NCBI GenBank assembly: GCA_900544295.1
Contig: UQUO01000048.1
Span: 1-15,462 of the forward strand
Length of the DNA: 15,462 nucleotides
Source of the DNA: an uncultured Eubacteriales bacterium
GTDB taxonomy: Bacteria; Bacillota; Clostridia; Oscillospirales; Oscillospiraceae
Direction of reading: 5' to 3'
Of the stretch, positions 1-6,912 are shown piece after piece. The notes under the pieces were generated by a model, which ran no database searches, was not told where the DNA came from, and saw only the letters and a program-made list of their open reading frames with translations. How positions within the stretch are numbered: the first letter of the stretch is position 1; every line of letters starts with the position of its first letter. Position numbers and translations under genes: made by a program.

Positions 1-123
1 GGCGGGGTCCAGGGGCGGAGCCCTGGCCGCGCGCCGCAGCGCGCGGAACTCTCCTATGCTCACAAAGCGCAGGAGGGGGTCAAAGGGGGAACCCTCGCCG
101 GGGGTTCCCCCTTTGCGGGCGGC
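1..123 (+). repeat. Multi-hairpin intergenic repeat, copy 1 (left end cut)
   Basis: Three inverted repeats follow one another. Hairpin 1 is CCAGGG/CCCTGG at 9-14/21-26. Hairpin 2 is CCGCGCGC/GCGCGCGG at 27-34/39-46. Hairpin 3 is a 13-bp stem at 82-94/102-114 built on AAAGGGGGAACCC. The linker between hairpins 2 and 3 carries GCGCAGGAGG. The same order occurs in reverse at 3823-3970, and its beginning occurs at 15422-15462. The left end is missing here because the window starts inside it. A short open frame at 57-126 is not conserved in the other full copy, so I do not call it a gene. Function unknown; it behaves as an intergenic repeat or structured RNA. Confidence 0.75.
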
Positions 124-136
124 CTAAGCCGCCCGC
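115..136. repeat. Perfect GC-rich hairpin
   Basis: GCGGGCGGC at 115-123 and its reverse complement at 128-136 form a 9-bp stem with a CTAA loop. It directly abuts hairpin 3 of repeat copy 1. No T-run follows on either strand, so it is not a convincing intrinsic terminator. The matching position in the copy at 3823-3970 does not preserve it. Confidence 0.5.
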
Positions 137-177
137 AGCCCTCGCGACGCCGTGACTCAGGCGGTGGACGAAGGAAA

Positions 178-288
178 GGGTCGTCGAGGACGCCGACCCC
201 TACGGTGGGTGGGAAACGGGCCGTGTGCCACGTGATATGCTGCGAGACCATCCGAGGTCCGGGCGGGGGTGGAACCCCGCCCCTACGG
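178..288. repeat. Two hairpin units, each followed by CCCCTACGG
   Basis: The first unit has the stem GGGTCG/CGACCC (178-183/194-199) with CCCCTACGG at 197-205. The second has the stem GGGCGGGG/CCCCGCCC (261-268/275-282) with CCCCTACGG at 280-288. Both lie just downstream of proA, in the 3' direction of that minus-strand operon. The second could slow or end transcription of proBA, but it has no T-tract. The rest of 137-311 shows nothing else I can name. Confidence 0.45.
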
Positions 289-311
289 GCGTGCTGCGCG
301 TTCCCGCGAGC

Positions 312-1559
312 TTACGGCCGCGCCTGGCCGGTGCCGAGGACGAGGTATTTGTAGCTCGTTATCTCCTCCAGGCCCAGCGGGCCGCGGGCGTGGAGCTTTT
401 GCGTCGAGATGCCCAGCTCCGCGCCGAAGCCGAACTCGAAGCCGTCCGTGAACCGCGTCGAGGCGTTCCAGTCCACCACTGCCGCGTCTACGTTCTTCAG
501 GAAATACTCCGCGCTTCCCTCGTCCGCCGTGATTATGCACTCCGTGTGCTTCGTGCCGTAGCGGTTTATGTGCTCCACCGCCTCCTCGACGCCGGAGACG
601 ACCTTCACCGCCATCGCCAGGCGCAGGTATTCGTCCGCCCAGTCCGACTCCGTCGCGGGTATCATGCCCTCGGTGTAGCGCGCCGCGGCCTCGTCGCCGT
701 GGAGCTCGACACGGCGCTCCGTCAGCGCCTTCAGCAGCGCCTCAAGGTGCGCCTCGGCCCAGGAGGCCTCCACCAGCAGCGTCTCCGCCGCGTTGCACAC
801 GCCCGTGCGCTGGGTCTTCGCGTTTATCACGATGCGCTCGGCCATGTCGTAGTCCGCGGAGGCGTCCACGTAGACGTGGCAGTTGCCGGTGCCGGTCTGC
901 AGGACAGGCACCGTCGAGTTCATGACGGCGTTGTTTATGAGCCGCGCGCCGCCGCGCGGGACGATGAGGTCTATATACTCCCGGAGCTTCAGCATCCTGT
1001 CCACCGTCTCGTGGCTCGGGTCCTCGACGAGGCAGACCGCGTCCGGCGTCACGCCGCAGCCCTCCAGCGCGCCGCGCATGACGCGCACCAGCGCCGCGTT
1101 CGACTCGTAGGCAGAGGAGCTGCCGCGCAGCAGTATCGCGCTGCCCGCCTTGAAGGCCAGGGCCGCGGCGTCCACGGTGACGTTCGGCCGCGCCTCGTAG
1201 ATGATGCCGATGACGCCCATCGGCACCCGCACCTTGCGGATGACGAGGCCGTTCGGCCGCGTCCACTCGTCCATGACCCGGCCTATCGGGTCGGGCAGGT
1301 CCGCGACCTGCTCCAGGCCCTCGGCCATGCCGGCGATGCGCGCCTCGTTAAGCATCAGGCGGTCGAGCAGGGACTCGGGCATGCCGCCCTCGCGGCCGCG
1401 CTGCATGTCGGCCTCGTTTGCGGCGAGTATCTCCGGGGACTTTTCCATGAGCGCGCGCGCCATGGCGCGCAGGGCGGCGTTTTTCGCCTCCGTAGTGAGG
1501 CGGGCGAGCTCCAGGCTCGCGGCCTTCGCGGCTTTTGCGCTTTCGACGAGTGTTTTCAT
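312..1559 (-). CDS. proA: Gamma-glutamyl phosphate reductase (glutamate-5-semialdehyde dehydrogenase)
   Basis: Second step of proline synthesis: it reduces gamma-glutamyl phosphate to glutamate-5-semialdehyde with NADPH in the cytosol. The protein is 415 residues, the normal length for ProA, and begins MKTLVESAKAAKAASLEL. The catalytic cysteine lies at C255 in TQRTGVCNAAETLL. The family segments RPNVTVDAAALAFKAGSA and FGAELGISTQKLHARGP are intact. I chose ATG at 1557-1559 because its frame begins there with typical ProA sequence, it follows GGAGGTAACGGA, and it overlaps the proB stop as ATGA. An upstream extension in the same frame reads antisense-like arginine-rich sequence inside proB and is not coding. 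Translation is probably coupled to proB. No T-tract terminator was found downstream. Identification is firm. Confidence 0.97.
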   Translation of the reverse strand: MKTLVESAKAAKAASLELARLTTEAKNAALRAMARALMEKSPEILAANEADMQRGREGGMPESLLDRLMLNEARIAGMAEGLEQVADLPDPIGRVMDEWTRPNGLVIRKVRVPMGVIGIIYEARPNVTVDAAALAFKAGSAILLRGSSSAYESNAALVRVMRGALEGCGVTPDAVCLVEDPSHETVDRMLKLREYIDLIVPRGGARLINNAVMNSTVPVLQTGTGNCHVYVDASADYDMAERIVINAKTQRTGVCNAAETLLVEASWAEAHLEALLKALTERRVELHGDEAAARYTEGMIPATESDWADEYLRLAMAVKVVSGVEEAVEHINRYGTKHTECIITADEGSAEYFLKNVDAAVVDWNASTRFTDGFEFGFGAELGISTQKLHARGPLGLEEITSYKYLVLGTGQARP

Positions 1560-2677
1560 TCCGTTACCTCCTGTTCGGTGTAGGCCCAGTTGTCCTGGTG
1601 GATGACCTCCGGCGGCCTGCCGGGGCAGCGCGAGGCGGCCTCGGCTGAGGAGAGCCCCGCTATGTTTTTGAGCTCCTGAGAGCTGTAGTTCACTATGCCG
1701 CGCCCCAGCAGCGCCCCGCCGCCGGAGAGCCAGACCCGCACGACCTCGCCCGCGGCAAAGTCGCCCTCTGCGGCGCGCACGCCCGCGGGCAGCAGGCTCT
1801 TGCCCCTTTTGCACAGGGCCTCGGCCGCGCCGGGGTCTATGTAGACGTTGCCCTTCGCCTGGGCGTAGAAGGCCATCCACTGCAGGCGCGTCTTCATGCC
1901 GCTGCCGGCCTTGAAATAGGTCCCGCGCGCCGTGCCGGCGACGGCCCGGGCCAGGATGCCCGGCTCCGAGGAGCGGCAGATGACCACCGCCACCCCCGCG
2001 CCGGAGGCGAGCTTCGCGCCCTCGACCTTCGTGGCCATGCCGCCCGTGCCGTTGGCGCTGCCCGCGCCGCCCGCCAGGGCTTCGAGCTCCGGCGTCACGC
2101 GCTCGACGGCGTCTATGTGCTCCGCCGCGGGCTCCGTGCGCGGGTCCGCGGTGTAGAGCCCGTCCGTGTCCGTCAGCAGGACCAGCAGATCCGCGTGCAG
2201 CATCGCCGCCACCTGGGCCGAGAGCATGTCGTTGTCGCCCAGCTTCAGCTCCGCGATGGACACCGTGTCGTTCTCGTTTATGATGGGCACCGCCCCGCGC
2301 GCGAGCAGGACCTCCAGGGCCGAGAAGGCGTTGTGGTAGCGCCGCCTGTCGCGGAAGTCGTCGCGCGTGAGCAGCAGCTGGGCGGCGACGTAGCCGCGCT
2401 CCTGCAGGGCGCGGGTGTACTCCTCCATGAGAAGGCCCTGGCCCACGGCGGCGCAGGCCTGCTTGGCCGCGACCGCGACGGGCCGCTTGTGATAGCCCAG
2501 CAGGGTGTAGCCCGCGGCGATGGCCGCGCTCGTCACCATGACGACCTGATGCCCCTCGTCGCGCAGGTCCGCGACCTGGGCGGTCAGCGCGCGCAGCCGC
2601 TCCGGCGAGAGCCGCCCGCTCTTTTCCGTGAGCGAGCTCGTGCCGATCTTAACAACTATCGTCTTCTTCCCGGCCAA
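1556..2677 (-). CDS. proB: Glutamate 5-kinase with C-terminal PUA domain
   Basis: First, feedback-regulated step of proline synthesis: phosphorylates glutamate to gamma-glutamyl phosphate using ATP. The 373-residue protein has the amino acid kinase domain at about 1-260 and a PUA domain at about 275-373. Visible landmarks are VVKIGTSSL with K10, the INENDTVS segment, and the kinase signature GTGGMATKVEGAKLA with K217. The start is taken as TTG at 2675-2677, giving MAGKKTIVVKIG; a strong CGGAGGTG lies 7 bases upstream. The in-frame ATG at 2699-2701 lies upstream of that ribosome site and would add SFRRCSP, which is not family-like. The gene is first in a proBA operon, overlapping proA by 4 bases. 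The leader is only about 30 nt, leaving no room for a T-box. Confidence 0.96.
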   Translation of the reverse strand: MAGKKTIVVKIGTSSLTEKSGRLSPERLRALTAQVADLRDEGHQVVMVTSAAIAAGYTLLGYHKRPVAVAAKQACAAVGQGLLMEEYTRALQERGYVAAQLLLTRDDFRDRRRYHNAFSALEVLLARGAVPIINENDTVSIAELKLGDNDMLSAQVAAMLHADLLVLLTDTDGLYTADPRTEPAAEHIDAVERVTPELEALAGGAGSANGTGGMATKVEGAKLASGAGVAVVICRSSEPGILARAVAGTARGTYFKAGSGMKTRLQWMAFYAQAKGNVYIDPGAAEALCKRGKSLLPAGVRAAEGDFAAGEVVRVWLSGGGALLGRGIVNYSSQELKNIAGLSSAEAASRCPGRPPEVIHQDNWAYTEQEVTE

Positions 2678-2714
2678 GGGGGAACACCTCCGAAAACTCA
2701 TCAGTAATTCTATT

Positions 2715-2742
2715 ATTATAACATATCTCCGCGCATTATCAA
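2715..2742 (-). promoter_or_regulatory. Sigma-A-type promoter of proBA
   Basis: On the minus strand, TTGATA (2742-2737) is followed after 16 bases by TATAAT (2720-2715). The start of transcription would be near 2708, about 30 nt before the TTG start of proB. Confidence 0.75.
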
Positions 2743-2765
2743 GCGTATCGGGAGACGCGGGGACG

Positions 2766-2774
2766 TGATATAAT
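2766..2774 (+). promoter_or_regulatory. Extended -10 promoter of the asparaginase gene
   Basis: TGaTATAAT matches the extended -10 consensus. No good -35 box lies 16-18 bases upstream, as is usual for extended -10 promoters. The start of transcription would be about 15 nt before the ATG at 2796. It is divergent from the proBA promoter, with the two -10 boxes about 50 bp apart. Confidence 0.65.
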
Positions 2775-2795
2775 GGCGCAAAAGGGGGCGCTGGG

Positions 2796-3806
2796 ATGAA
2801 AAAGAGGATACTTTTCATAGGCACGGGCGGGACCATCGCCTCGGAGATGTCGGACGAGGGGCTGCTGCCCGGCGTGGGGGCCTCGGCGCTGCTGGGCTAT
2901 GTGCCGGACGTGGCGGAGCTCTGCGAGGCCGAGAGCGTGCAGCTCTTCGATTTGGACAGCACGAACATAGGCCCGGCGGAGTGGCTGGAGATGGCGCGCG
3001 CGGTGCGCGAGAGCTACGCGCGCTTTGACGGCTTTGTCATCAGCCACGGCACGGACACGATGGCCTACACGGCGGCGGCGCTGAGCTATCTCATCCAGCG
3101 CAGCCCGAAGCCCATCGTTCTGACCGGGGCGCAGAAGCCGATAGGCTTCGACACGACGGACTCGCGCCAGAACCTGCGGGACGCCTTCGCCTGCGCCTGC
3201 GGCGAGGGGATGCACGGGGTGTGCATAGTGTTCAACGGCCGGGTGATACTCGGCACGCGGGCGCGCAAGACTCACTCGAAGAGCTTCGACGCCTTTTCGA
3301 GCATCAACTATCCGAACATCGCGGATGTGCGCGACGGGCGCATCCTGCGCTACATAGAGCCGGAGCACGGGCCGGAGCCGGAGTTTTACACGCAGCTGGA
3401 GACGCGGGTGGGGCTTTTGAAGCTCATACCCGGGACGGAGCCGGAGCTTCTGGAATACATGCTGGGCCGGAGCCGGGCGCTGGTCATCGAGAGCTTCGGG
3501 GTGGGCGGCCTGCCGGAGCGCGGCGGGATGCACGCGATGGTGAAGGCCGCGGCGGCGGCCGGGAAGGCGATCGTCATGACGACGCAGGTGCAGAACGAGG
3601 GCTCGGACCTGGCGGTGTACGGCACGGGCAGCGCCCTTGCGCGCCGCCCGGACATACTTGAGGCCTACGACATGACGACGGAGGCGGCGGTGGCGAAGCT
3701 CATGTGGCTGCTGCCCCGCTGCGCCTCGCCCGGGGACGTGTCGAGGCTGTTCTACACCCCCGTGGCCCAGGACCTGCTCTCCCCGCCGCCCTTACAGGGG
3801 CGCTGA
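2796..3806 (+). CDS. ansA: L-asparaginase, type I (cytosolic)
   Basis: Hydrolyses L-asparagine to aspartate and ammonia. The 336-residue length fits the bacterial type I/AnsA group, and there is no signal peptide, so it should be cytosolic. The first active-site motif is TGGTIAS at residues 10-16 with nucleophile T13. The second is HGTDTMAYTAAALSYL starting at H84, with T86 and D87. The segment TGAQKPIGFDTTDSRQNL and the later RKTHSKSFDAFSSINYPN, which carries the family lysine, are also present. A GGGGGCG stretch lies 8-14 bases before the ATG. The gene stands alone, divergent from proBA and convergent with the FMN oxidoreductase gene. An aspartate-forming asparaginase fits the amino acid theme of the region, but no shared regulation is visible. 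Confidence 0.95.
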   Translation: MKKRILFIGTGGTIASEMSDEGLLPGVGASALLGYVPDVAELCEAESVQLFDLDSTNIGPAEWLEMARAVRESYARFDGFVISHGTDTMAYTAAALSYLIQRSPKPIVLTGAQKPIGFDTTDSRQNLRDAFACACGEGMHGVCIVFNGRVILGTRARKTHSKSFDAFSSINYPNIADVRDGRILRYIEPEHGPEPEFYTQLETRVGLLKLIPGTEPELLEYMLGRSRALVIESFGVGGLPERGGMHAMVKAAAAAGKAIVMTTQVQNEGSDLAVYGTGSALARRPDILEAYDMTTEAAVAKLMWLLPRCASPGDVSRLFYTPVAQDLLSPPPLQGR

Positions 3807-3822
3807 GACTGCGCCTGCGCGG

Positions 3823-3970
3823 CGGGCGCAAAAAGGGGGAACCCCCGGCGAGAGGGTTCCCCCTTTGACACCTCCTGCGCTTCATTGGCAAGAGAGTATT
3901 CCGCACGCGGCGGCGCGCGGCCGGGACTCAGCTCCCGGCCCCGCCCGCTTTTTTTGTAAAAAGACGGGGC
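3823..3970 (-). repeat. Multi-hairpin intergenic repeat, copy 2 (complete)
   Basis: Read on the minus strand it begins 28 bases after the stop of the FMN gene. The first structure is an A/T-rich hairpin (GCCCCGTC, TTTTTAC, AAAAAAAGCGGG). Next come hairpin 1 CCGGGA/TCCCGG (3938-3921), hairpin 2 CCGCGCGC/GCGTGCGG (3920-3901), a linker with GCGCAGGAGG, and the 13-bp hairpin 3 (3866-3832). Compared with copy 1, two pairs of hairpin 1 have changed on both sides (A-T to G-C and G-C to A-T), keeping the stem. Hairpin 2 changes one pair to G-U. It fills the space between two convergent genes, so its outer hairpins may terminate both. Confidence 0.75.
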
Positions 3971-3997
3971 AGAGAACCTCTATCCTTGGGCGGCAGC

Positions 3998-5017
3998 TTA
4001 CAAGCGGATTTTATCGGCGGTTATGTCTGCCAGCGCGGCGCAGTTGGTCATCAGCATGACGTTTTTCAGCTGCTCTCCCAGGCTTTCGGCGTAGAGGCGC
4101 ACGCCTTCCGCGCCGCCGCCGTGGGCGGCGACCACGAAGGGCCGGCCTATCATGGCCGCGTCCGCGCCCAGGGCCAGGGCCTTGAAAATGTCCGTCCCCG
4201 TGCGCAGCGCGCCGTCCGCGATTATCTTGAGGTCATTCCCCACCGCGGCGCGCAGCTCCGGGATCACCTCGCAGGTCGAGGGCGCGGACTGGATGACCCG
4301 CCCGCCGTGCGTCGAGACGATGATGCCCGCGCAGCCCGCGCGCGCGGCCTTCTCCGCGCCCGCCGGGGTCATCACGCCCTTGAGCAGGAAGGGGAGCTTC
4401 ACGCTGCCCGTCAGCTCCCGCAGCTCCGCCTCGCTCTTCGGCGCAAGCTGGCTCACCGCCGAGCCCATGTTGGCAAAGCCCGCCGCGTCCACGTCGCAGG
4501 CGAAGGCTATGCAGCCCGCGGCCTCCAGCTCCTTGGCGCGGCTTATGAGCTTCCCGTTATCCGCCCAGGGCTTGAGCGTGACGACGTTCAGGCCCTCGTT
4601 CTCGCGCGCGGCGTCCAGGCCGCAGGCGTACTGCTCGCCGTTGGCGTTATCGCCCGAGAAGGGCAGGATGCCCGCCGCCTTCGCCCCGCGCACCAGGGCG
4701 AAGGTCCAGTCCCTGTCCGTCATGGCCCCGTTGTAGTTGTGGCTCATGCCGCCTATGGGCGCGGCGAAAATGGGGTAGCGGAAGCGGCGGCCGAAGATCT
4801 CCAGCGAGGCGTCCTGGCCCCGGCTCTCGTACACCGTGTCCATGTTTATCTTCACGCGCGAGAGGAACTCCACGCAGTTCGTCCAGGAGGAGCCGTCCCC
4901 CATCGCGCCGAGGCCGGGTATCTCGCCCCGGCAGGCGGCGCCGTTGCAGACCTTGCAGACCCGGCAGTTGGGGCGCATTATCTCCCTCGCGCGGCTCCAG
5001 ACCTCGTCAAGCGTCAT
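3998..5017 (-). CDS. FMN-dependent alpha-hydroxy-acid oxidoreductase family protein
   Basis: A 339-residue TIM-barrel protein of the lactate/glycolate oxidase superfamily, which oxidises 2-hydroxy acids to 2-oxo acids with FMN; the substrate here is unknown. The family segments are RYPIFAAPIGGM, PFLLKGVMTPAGAEKAARAG, STHGGRVIQSAP with the catalytic-base histidine at H237, and LGADAAMIGRPFV near the phosphate-binding end. Before the barrel lies CRVCKVCNGAACRG, with cysteines at 18, 21, 24 and 29, which could hold an Fe-S cluster. Classical family members lack it. The ATG at 5015-5017 has GGGGAGGG 7 bases upstream and lies inside the end of the preceding gene (11-bp overlap), so the two are co-transcribed and probably coupled. 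This may be a dehydrogenase passing electrons to a non-oxygen acceptor rather than an oxidase. Confidence 0.85.
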   Translation of the reverse strand: MTLDEVWSRAREIMRPNCRVCKVCNGAACRGEIPGLGAMGDGSSWTNCVEFLSRVKINMDTVYESRGQDASLEIFGRRFRYPIFAAPIGGMSHNYNGAMTDRDWTFALVRGAKAAGILPFSGDNANGEQYACGLDAARENEGLNVVTLKPWADNGKLISRAKELEAAGCIAFACDVDAAGFANMGSAVSQLAPKSEAELRELTGSVKLPFLLKGVMTPAGAEKAARAGCAGIIVSTHGGRVIQSAPSTCEVIPELRAAVGNDLKIIADGALRTGTDIFKALALGADAAMIGRPFVVAAHGGGAEGVRLYAESLGEQLKNVMLMTNCAALADITADKIRL

Positions 5018-6098
5018 TGCTGACCCTCCCCTTGTTTATGAGCTTGATAACGACCAGCGTGCCGAGCATGAGCAGTATGGCCACAGGCAGGGCAATGTAG
5101 GCGTTGGGCACGAAGCCCGCTGCTATGTAGCTCACGCAGCTGACCGCGGCGCAGGTGATGGCGTAGGGCAGCTGGGTGGAGACGTGGTTCACGTGGTCGC
5201 ACTGGGCGCCCGCGGAGGCCATGATGGTGGTGTCCGAGATGGGCGAGCAGTGGTCGCCGCAGACGGCGCCCGCCATGCAGGCCGAGACGCAGACGACACC
5301 GTGCGGGTCGGTAAGCGGGAAGACGCTGAGGGTGATGGGGATGAGTATGCCGAAGGTGCCCCAGCTCGTGCCGGTGAAGAAACCGCCGGAGTAGAGCATG
5401 CCCATGACGCAGCAGAAGACGAGCACGACTATGGGCAGCACGAGGTCGATGACCTTGCCCTTGCCCTCGGGGACGTCGTCCTCCATGCCGGCGTAGGGGT
5501 TTTTGCCGGAGAAGAGGTCGCCCGCCTGGGCGTTTTTCTCAAACTTCGCCATGGGGCCGTACTCGACATAGCTGGCCACGGCGGCGGCCCAGGAGGAGAT
5601 GGGGGCGATGATGCAGACGGGCGCGGCGGTGGCGTCGATGAGGTAGGAGAGCTTGGCGCGGGAGACGTTGTGCTTGTCCGTTACGGGGCGCATGACGCTG
5701 CCCACGGTCAGGCAGTTGAAGTAGTCGTCCACGAAGATGAGCACACCGAGCGCGATGGTGGCCAGCTGCGCGCCGACGCGGGTCTTGATGTGCTTTGCCG
5801 CCCAGCGCCCGAAGGCCGCGGAGCCGCCCGCGCGGTTCATGAGCGAGACCATCGCGCCGAGGATGACGAGGAAGATGAGGATGCCGACGAAGAGGGAGGA
5901 GTAGACCTCCTTCGTGATGAGCGCGAGGACGATGGCTATGACGGGCGGCAGCAGCGACCAGGCCGTGCCGTAAAAGCGGCTGACGGCCTCCTCCGCCTCG
6001 CCGCCGTCCGCGAACACGCCCACGACGAGCGCGCAGACGATGAGCGCCAGGACGGCGATGAGCGCCGGCAGGGCGCTGATTTTTTTAGTCTTGTGCAT
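5007..6098 (-). CDS. NhaC-family membrane transporter, apparently shortened
   Basis: A 363-residue polytopic membrane protein of the NhaC Na+/H+ antiporter family, with about ten hydrophobic segments. Diagnostic stretches are TAWSLLPPVIAIVLALITKE, GVLIFVDDYFNCLTVGSVM, CIIAPISSWAAAVASYV and CGDHCSPISDTTIMASAG. Members with these motifs are, as I recall, about 500 residues. Three blocks seem absent here, at about residues 71-73 (SSLFVGILIF), 178-180 (SYVEYGPMA) and 240-243 (GGFFTGTSWG), yet the frame stays open. Whether the product is active is uncertain. I chose ATG at 6096-6098, with GGGAG 6-7 bases upstream, over the GTG four codons earlier. Some NhaC-family proteins (the LysW group) were proposed as lysine carriers; this one lies behind a lysine-controlled operon, so lysine or another amino acid is as plausible as Na+. 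Confidence 0.8.
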   Translation of the reverse strand: MHKTKKISALPALIAVLALIVCALVVGVFADGGEAEEAVSRFYGTAWSLLPPVIAIVLALITKEVYSSLFVGILIFLVILGAMVSLMNRAGGSAAFGRWAAKHIKTRVGAQLATIALGVLIFVDDYFNCLTVGSVMRPVTDKHNVSRAKLSYLIDATAAPVCIIAPISSWAAAVASYVEYGPMAKFEKNAQAGDLFSGKNPYAGMEDDVPEGKGKVIDLVLPIVVLVFCCVMGMLYSGGFFTGTSWGTFGILIPITLSVFPLTDPHGVVCVSACMAGAVCGDHCSPISDTTIMASAGAQCDHVNHVSTQLPYAITCAAVSCVSYIAAGFVPNAYIALPVAILLMLGTLVVIKLINKGRVSNDA

Positions 6099-6119
6099 TT
6101 TTTCTCCCACTCTTTTTGT

Positions 6120-6128
6120 TTTATAACA
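6120..6128 (-). promoter_or_regulatory. Possible extended -10 promoter of the NhaC/FMN pair
   Basis: The minus strand reads TGtTATAAA (6128-6120), an extended -10 look-alike, about 22 bases before the ATG at 6098. The -35 region is poor. It would allow the pair to be expressed apart from the ABC operon. Confidence 0.35.
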
Positions 6129-6134
6129 GCCGGA

Positions 6135-6163
6135 TATCCACAGACGGCGAGCGCCTGTGGATA
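6135..6163. repeat. Intercistronic 9-bp hairpin
   Basis: TATCCACAG (6135-6143) and CTGTGGATA (6155-6163) form a perfect 9-bp stem with an 11-nt loop. It starts 12 bases after the stop of the ATPase gene. No T-tract follows on the minus strand, so it is a weak terminator candidate. It may instead be an mRNA processing or stability element. Confidence 0.45.
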
Positions 6164-6174
6164 CCGGTACCGTT

Positions 6175-6912
6175 TCAGTTTTCCATGAAACGCGAGAGGA
6201 AGTCCCGCGTTTCGGGGCTCTGCGGGTTTTTGAAGAGCTCCCCCGGCGCGCCGCTCTCCCAGATGACGCCGTCCTTCATGAACACGGCCTGGGTCGAGAC
6301 GTCCCGCGCGAAAGCCATCTCGTGCGTGACGACGAGCATGGTCATGCCGCCCGCGGCGAGCTCGCGCATGACGGAGAGCACCTCGCCCACCATCTCGGGG
6401 TCGAGCGCGCTCGTCGGCTCGTCGAAGAGCAGCACCTCCGGCTCCATGGCCAGCGCCCGCGCTATGGCGACGCGCTGCTTCTGCCCGCCGGATATCTGGC
6501 GCGGCCTTGCGTTTATGTAGGGGGCCATGCCCACCTGCTCCAGGTATTTCATCGCGTTGGCCCTCGCCTCGGCCTTGCTCTTTTTGAGCACCTTGACCTG
6601 GCCTGTCATGCAGTTTTCCAGCACGCTCATGTTGGCAAAGAGATTGAAGCTCTGGAACACCATGCCCACCTTGGAGCGGTAGGCCGAGGCGTTCACCCTG
6701 CCGGAGATGACGCTCTCGCCGTGAAAGAGCACGTCGCCGCTCGTCGGCGTTTCGAGCAGGTTTATGCAGCGCAGCAGCGTCGATTTGCCGGAGCCGGAGG
6801 CCCCTATTATGCTCGTCACGTCGCCCTTGGAGACGGTGAAGTCTATGTCGCGGAGCACCTCGTTCTTGCCGAAGCTCTTGGAGAGGTGCCGTACCTCAAG
6901 TATCTCGTTCAT
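6175..6912 (-). CDS. Polar amino acid (predicted lysine) ABC transporter, ATP-binding protein
   Basis: The 245-residue ATPase powers import through the permease encoded just upstream. The full set of motifs is present: Walker A GASGSGKST (37-45), Q-loop Q87, signature ISGGQ (140-144), Walker B VLLFD (160-164) with catalytic E165, D-loop, and the switch histidine H197. Length and sequence (for example VGMVFQSFNLFANMSVLEN) match the GlnQ/HisP group of polar amino acid importers. The ATG at 6910-6912 shares one base with the permease stop (TGATG) and has AGGGAGGG just upstream, so translation should be coupled. It is the last gene of the riboswitch-controlled operon. Substrate assignment to lysine rests on that riboswitch, not on the ATPase. 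Confidence 0.95.
   Translation of the reverse strand: MNEILEVRHLSKSFGKNEVLRDIDFTVSKGDVTSIIGASGSGKSTLLRCINLLETPTSGDVLFHGESVISGRVNASAYRSKVGMVFQSFNLFANMSVLENCMTGQVKVLKKSKAEARANAMKYLEQVGMAPYINARPRQISGGQKQRVAIARALAMEPEVLLFDEPTSALDPEMVGEVLSVMRELAAGGMTMLVVTHEMAFARDVSTQAVFMKDGVIWESGAPGELFKNPQSPETRDFLSRFMEN

Noticed and set aside
57..126. Small open frame inside repeat copy 1
   Set aside because: The reading is not kept in the other full copy, whereas base pairing is; structure explains conservation better than coding.
178..288. Short CRISPR-like repeat array
   Set aside because: There are only two 9-base matches with different stems, no regular spacing and no cas genes.
225..1583. Long plus-strand open frame (452 codons) opposite proA
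   Set aside because: It is antisense to a firmly identified gene, is rich in Arg, Val and His with no recognisable domain, and is expected from GC-rich codon bias.
2678..2742. T-box or other amino acid leader upstream of proB
   Set aside because: The promoter leaves a leader of only about 30 nt, too short for a T-box.
4836..6188. Long plus-strand open frame opposite the NhaC-like gene, rich in Asp, Glu and His
   Set aside because: The opposite strand encodes clear membrane-protein family motifs; the acidic composition is the expected antisense of hydrophobic codons.
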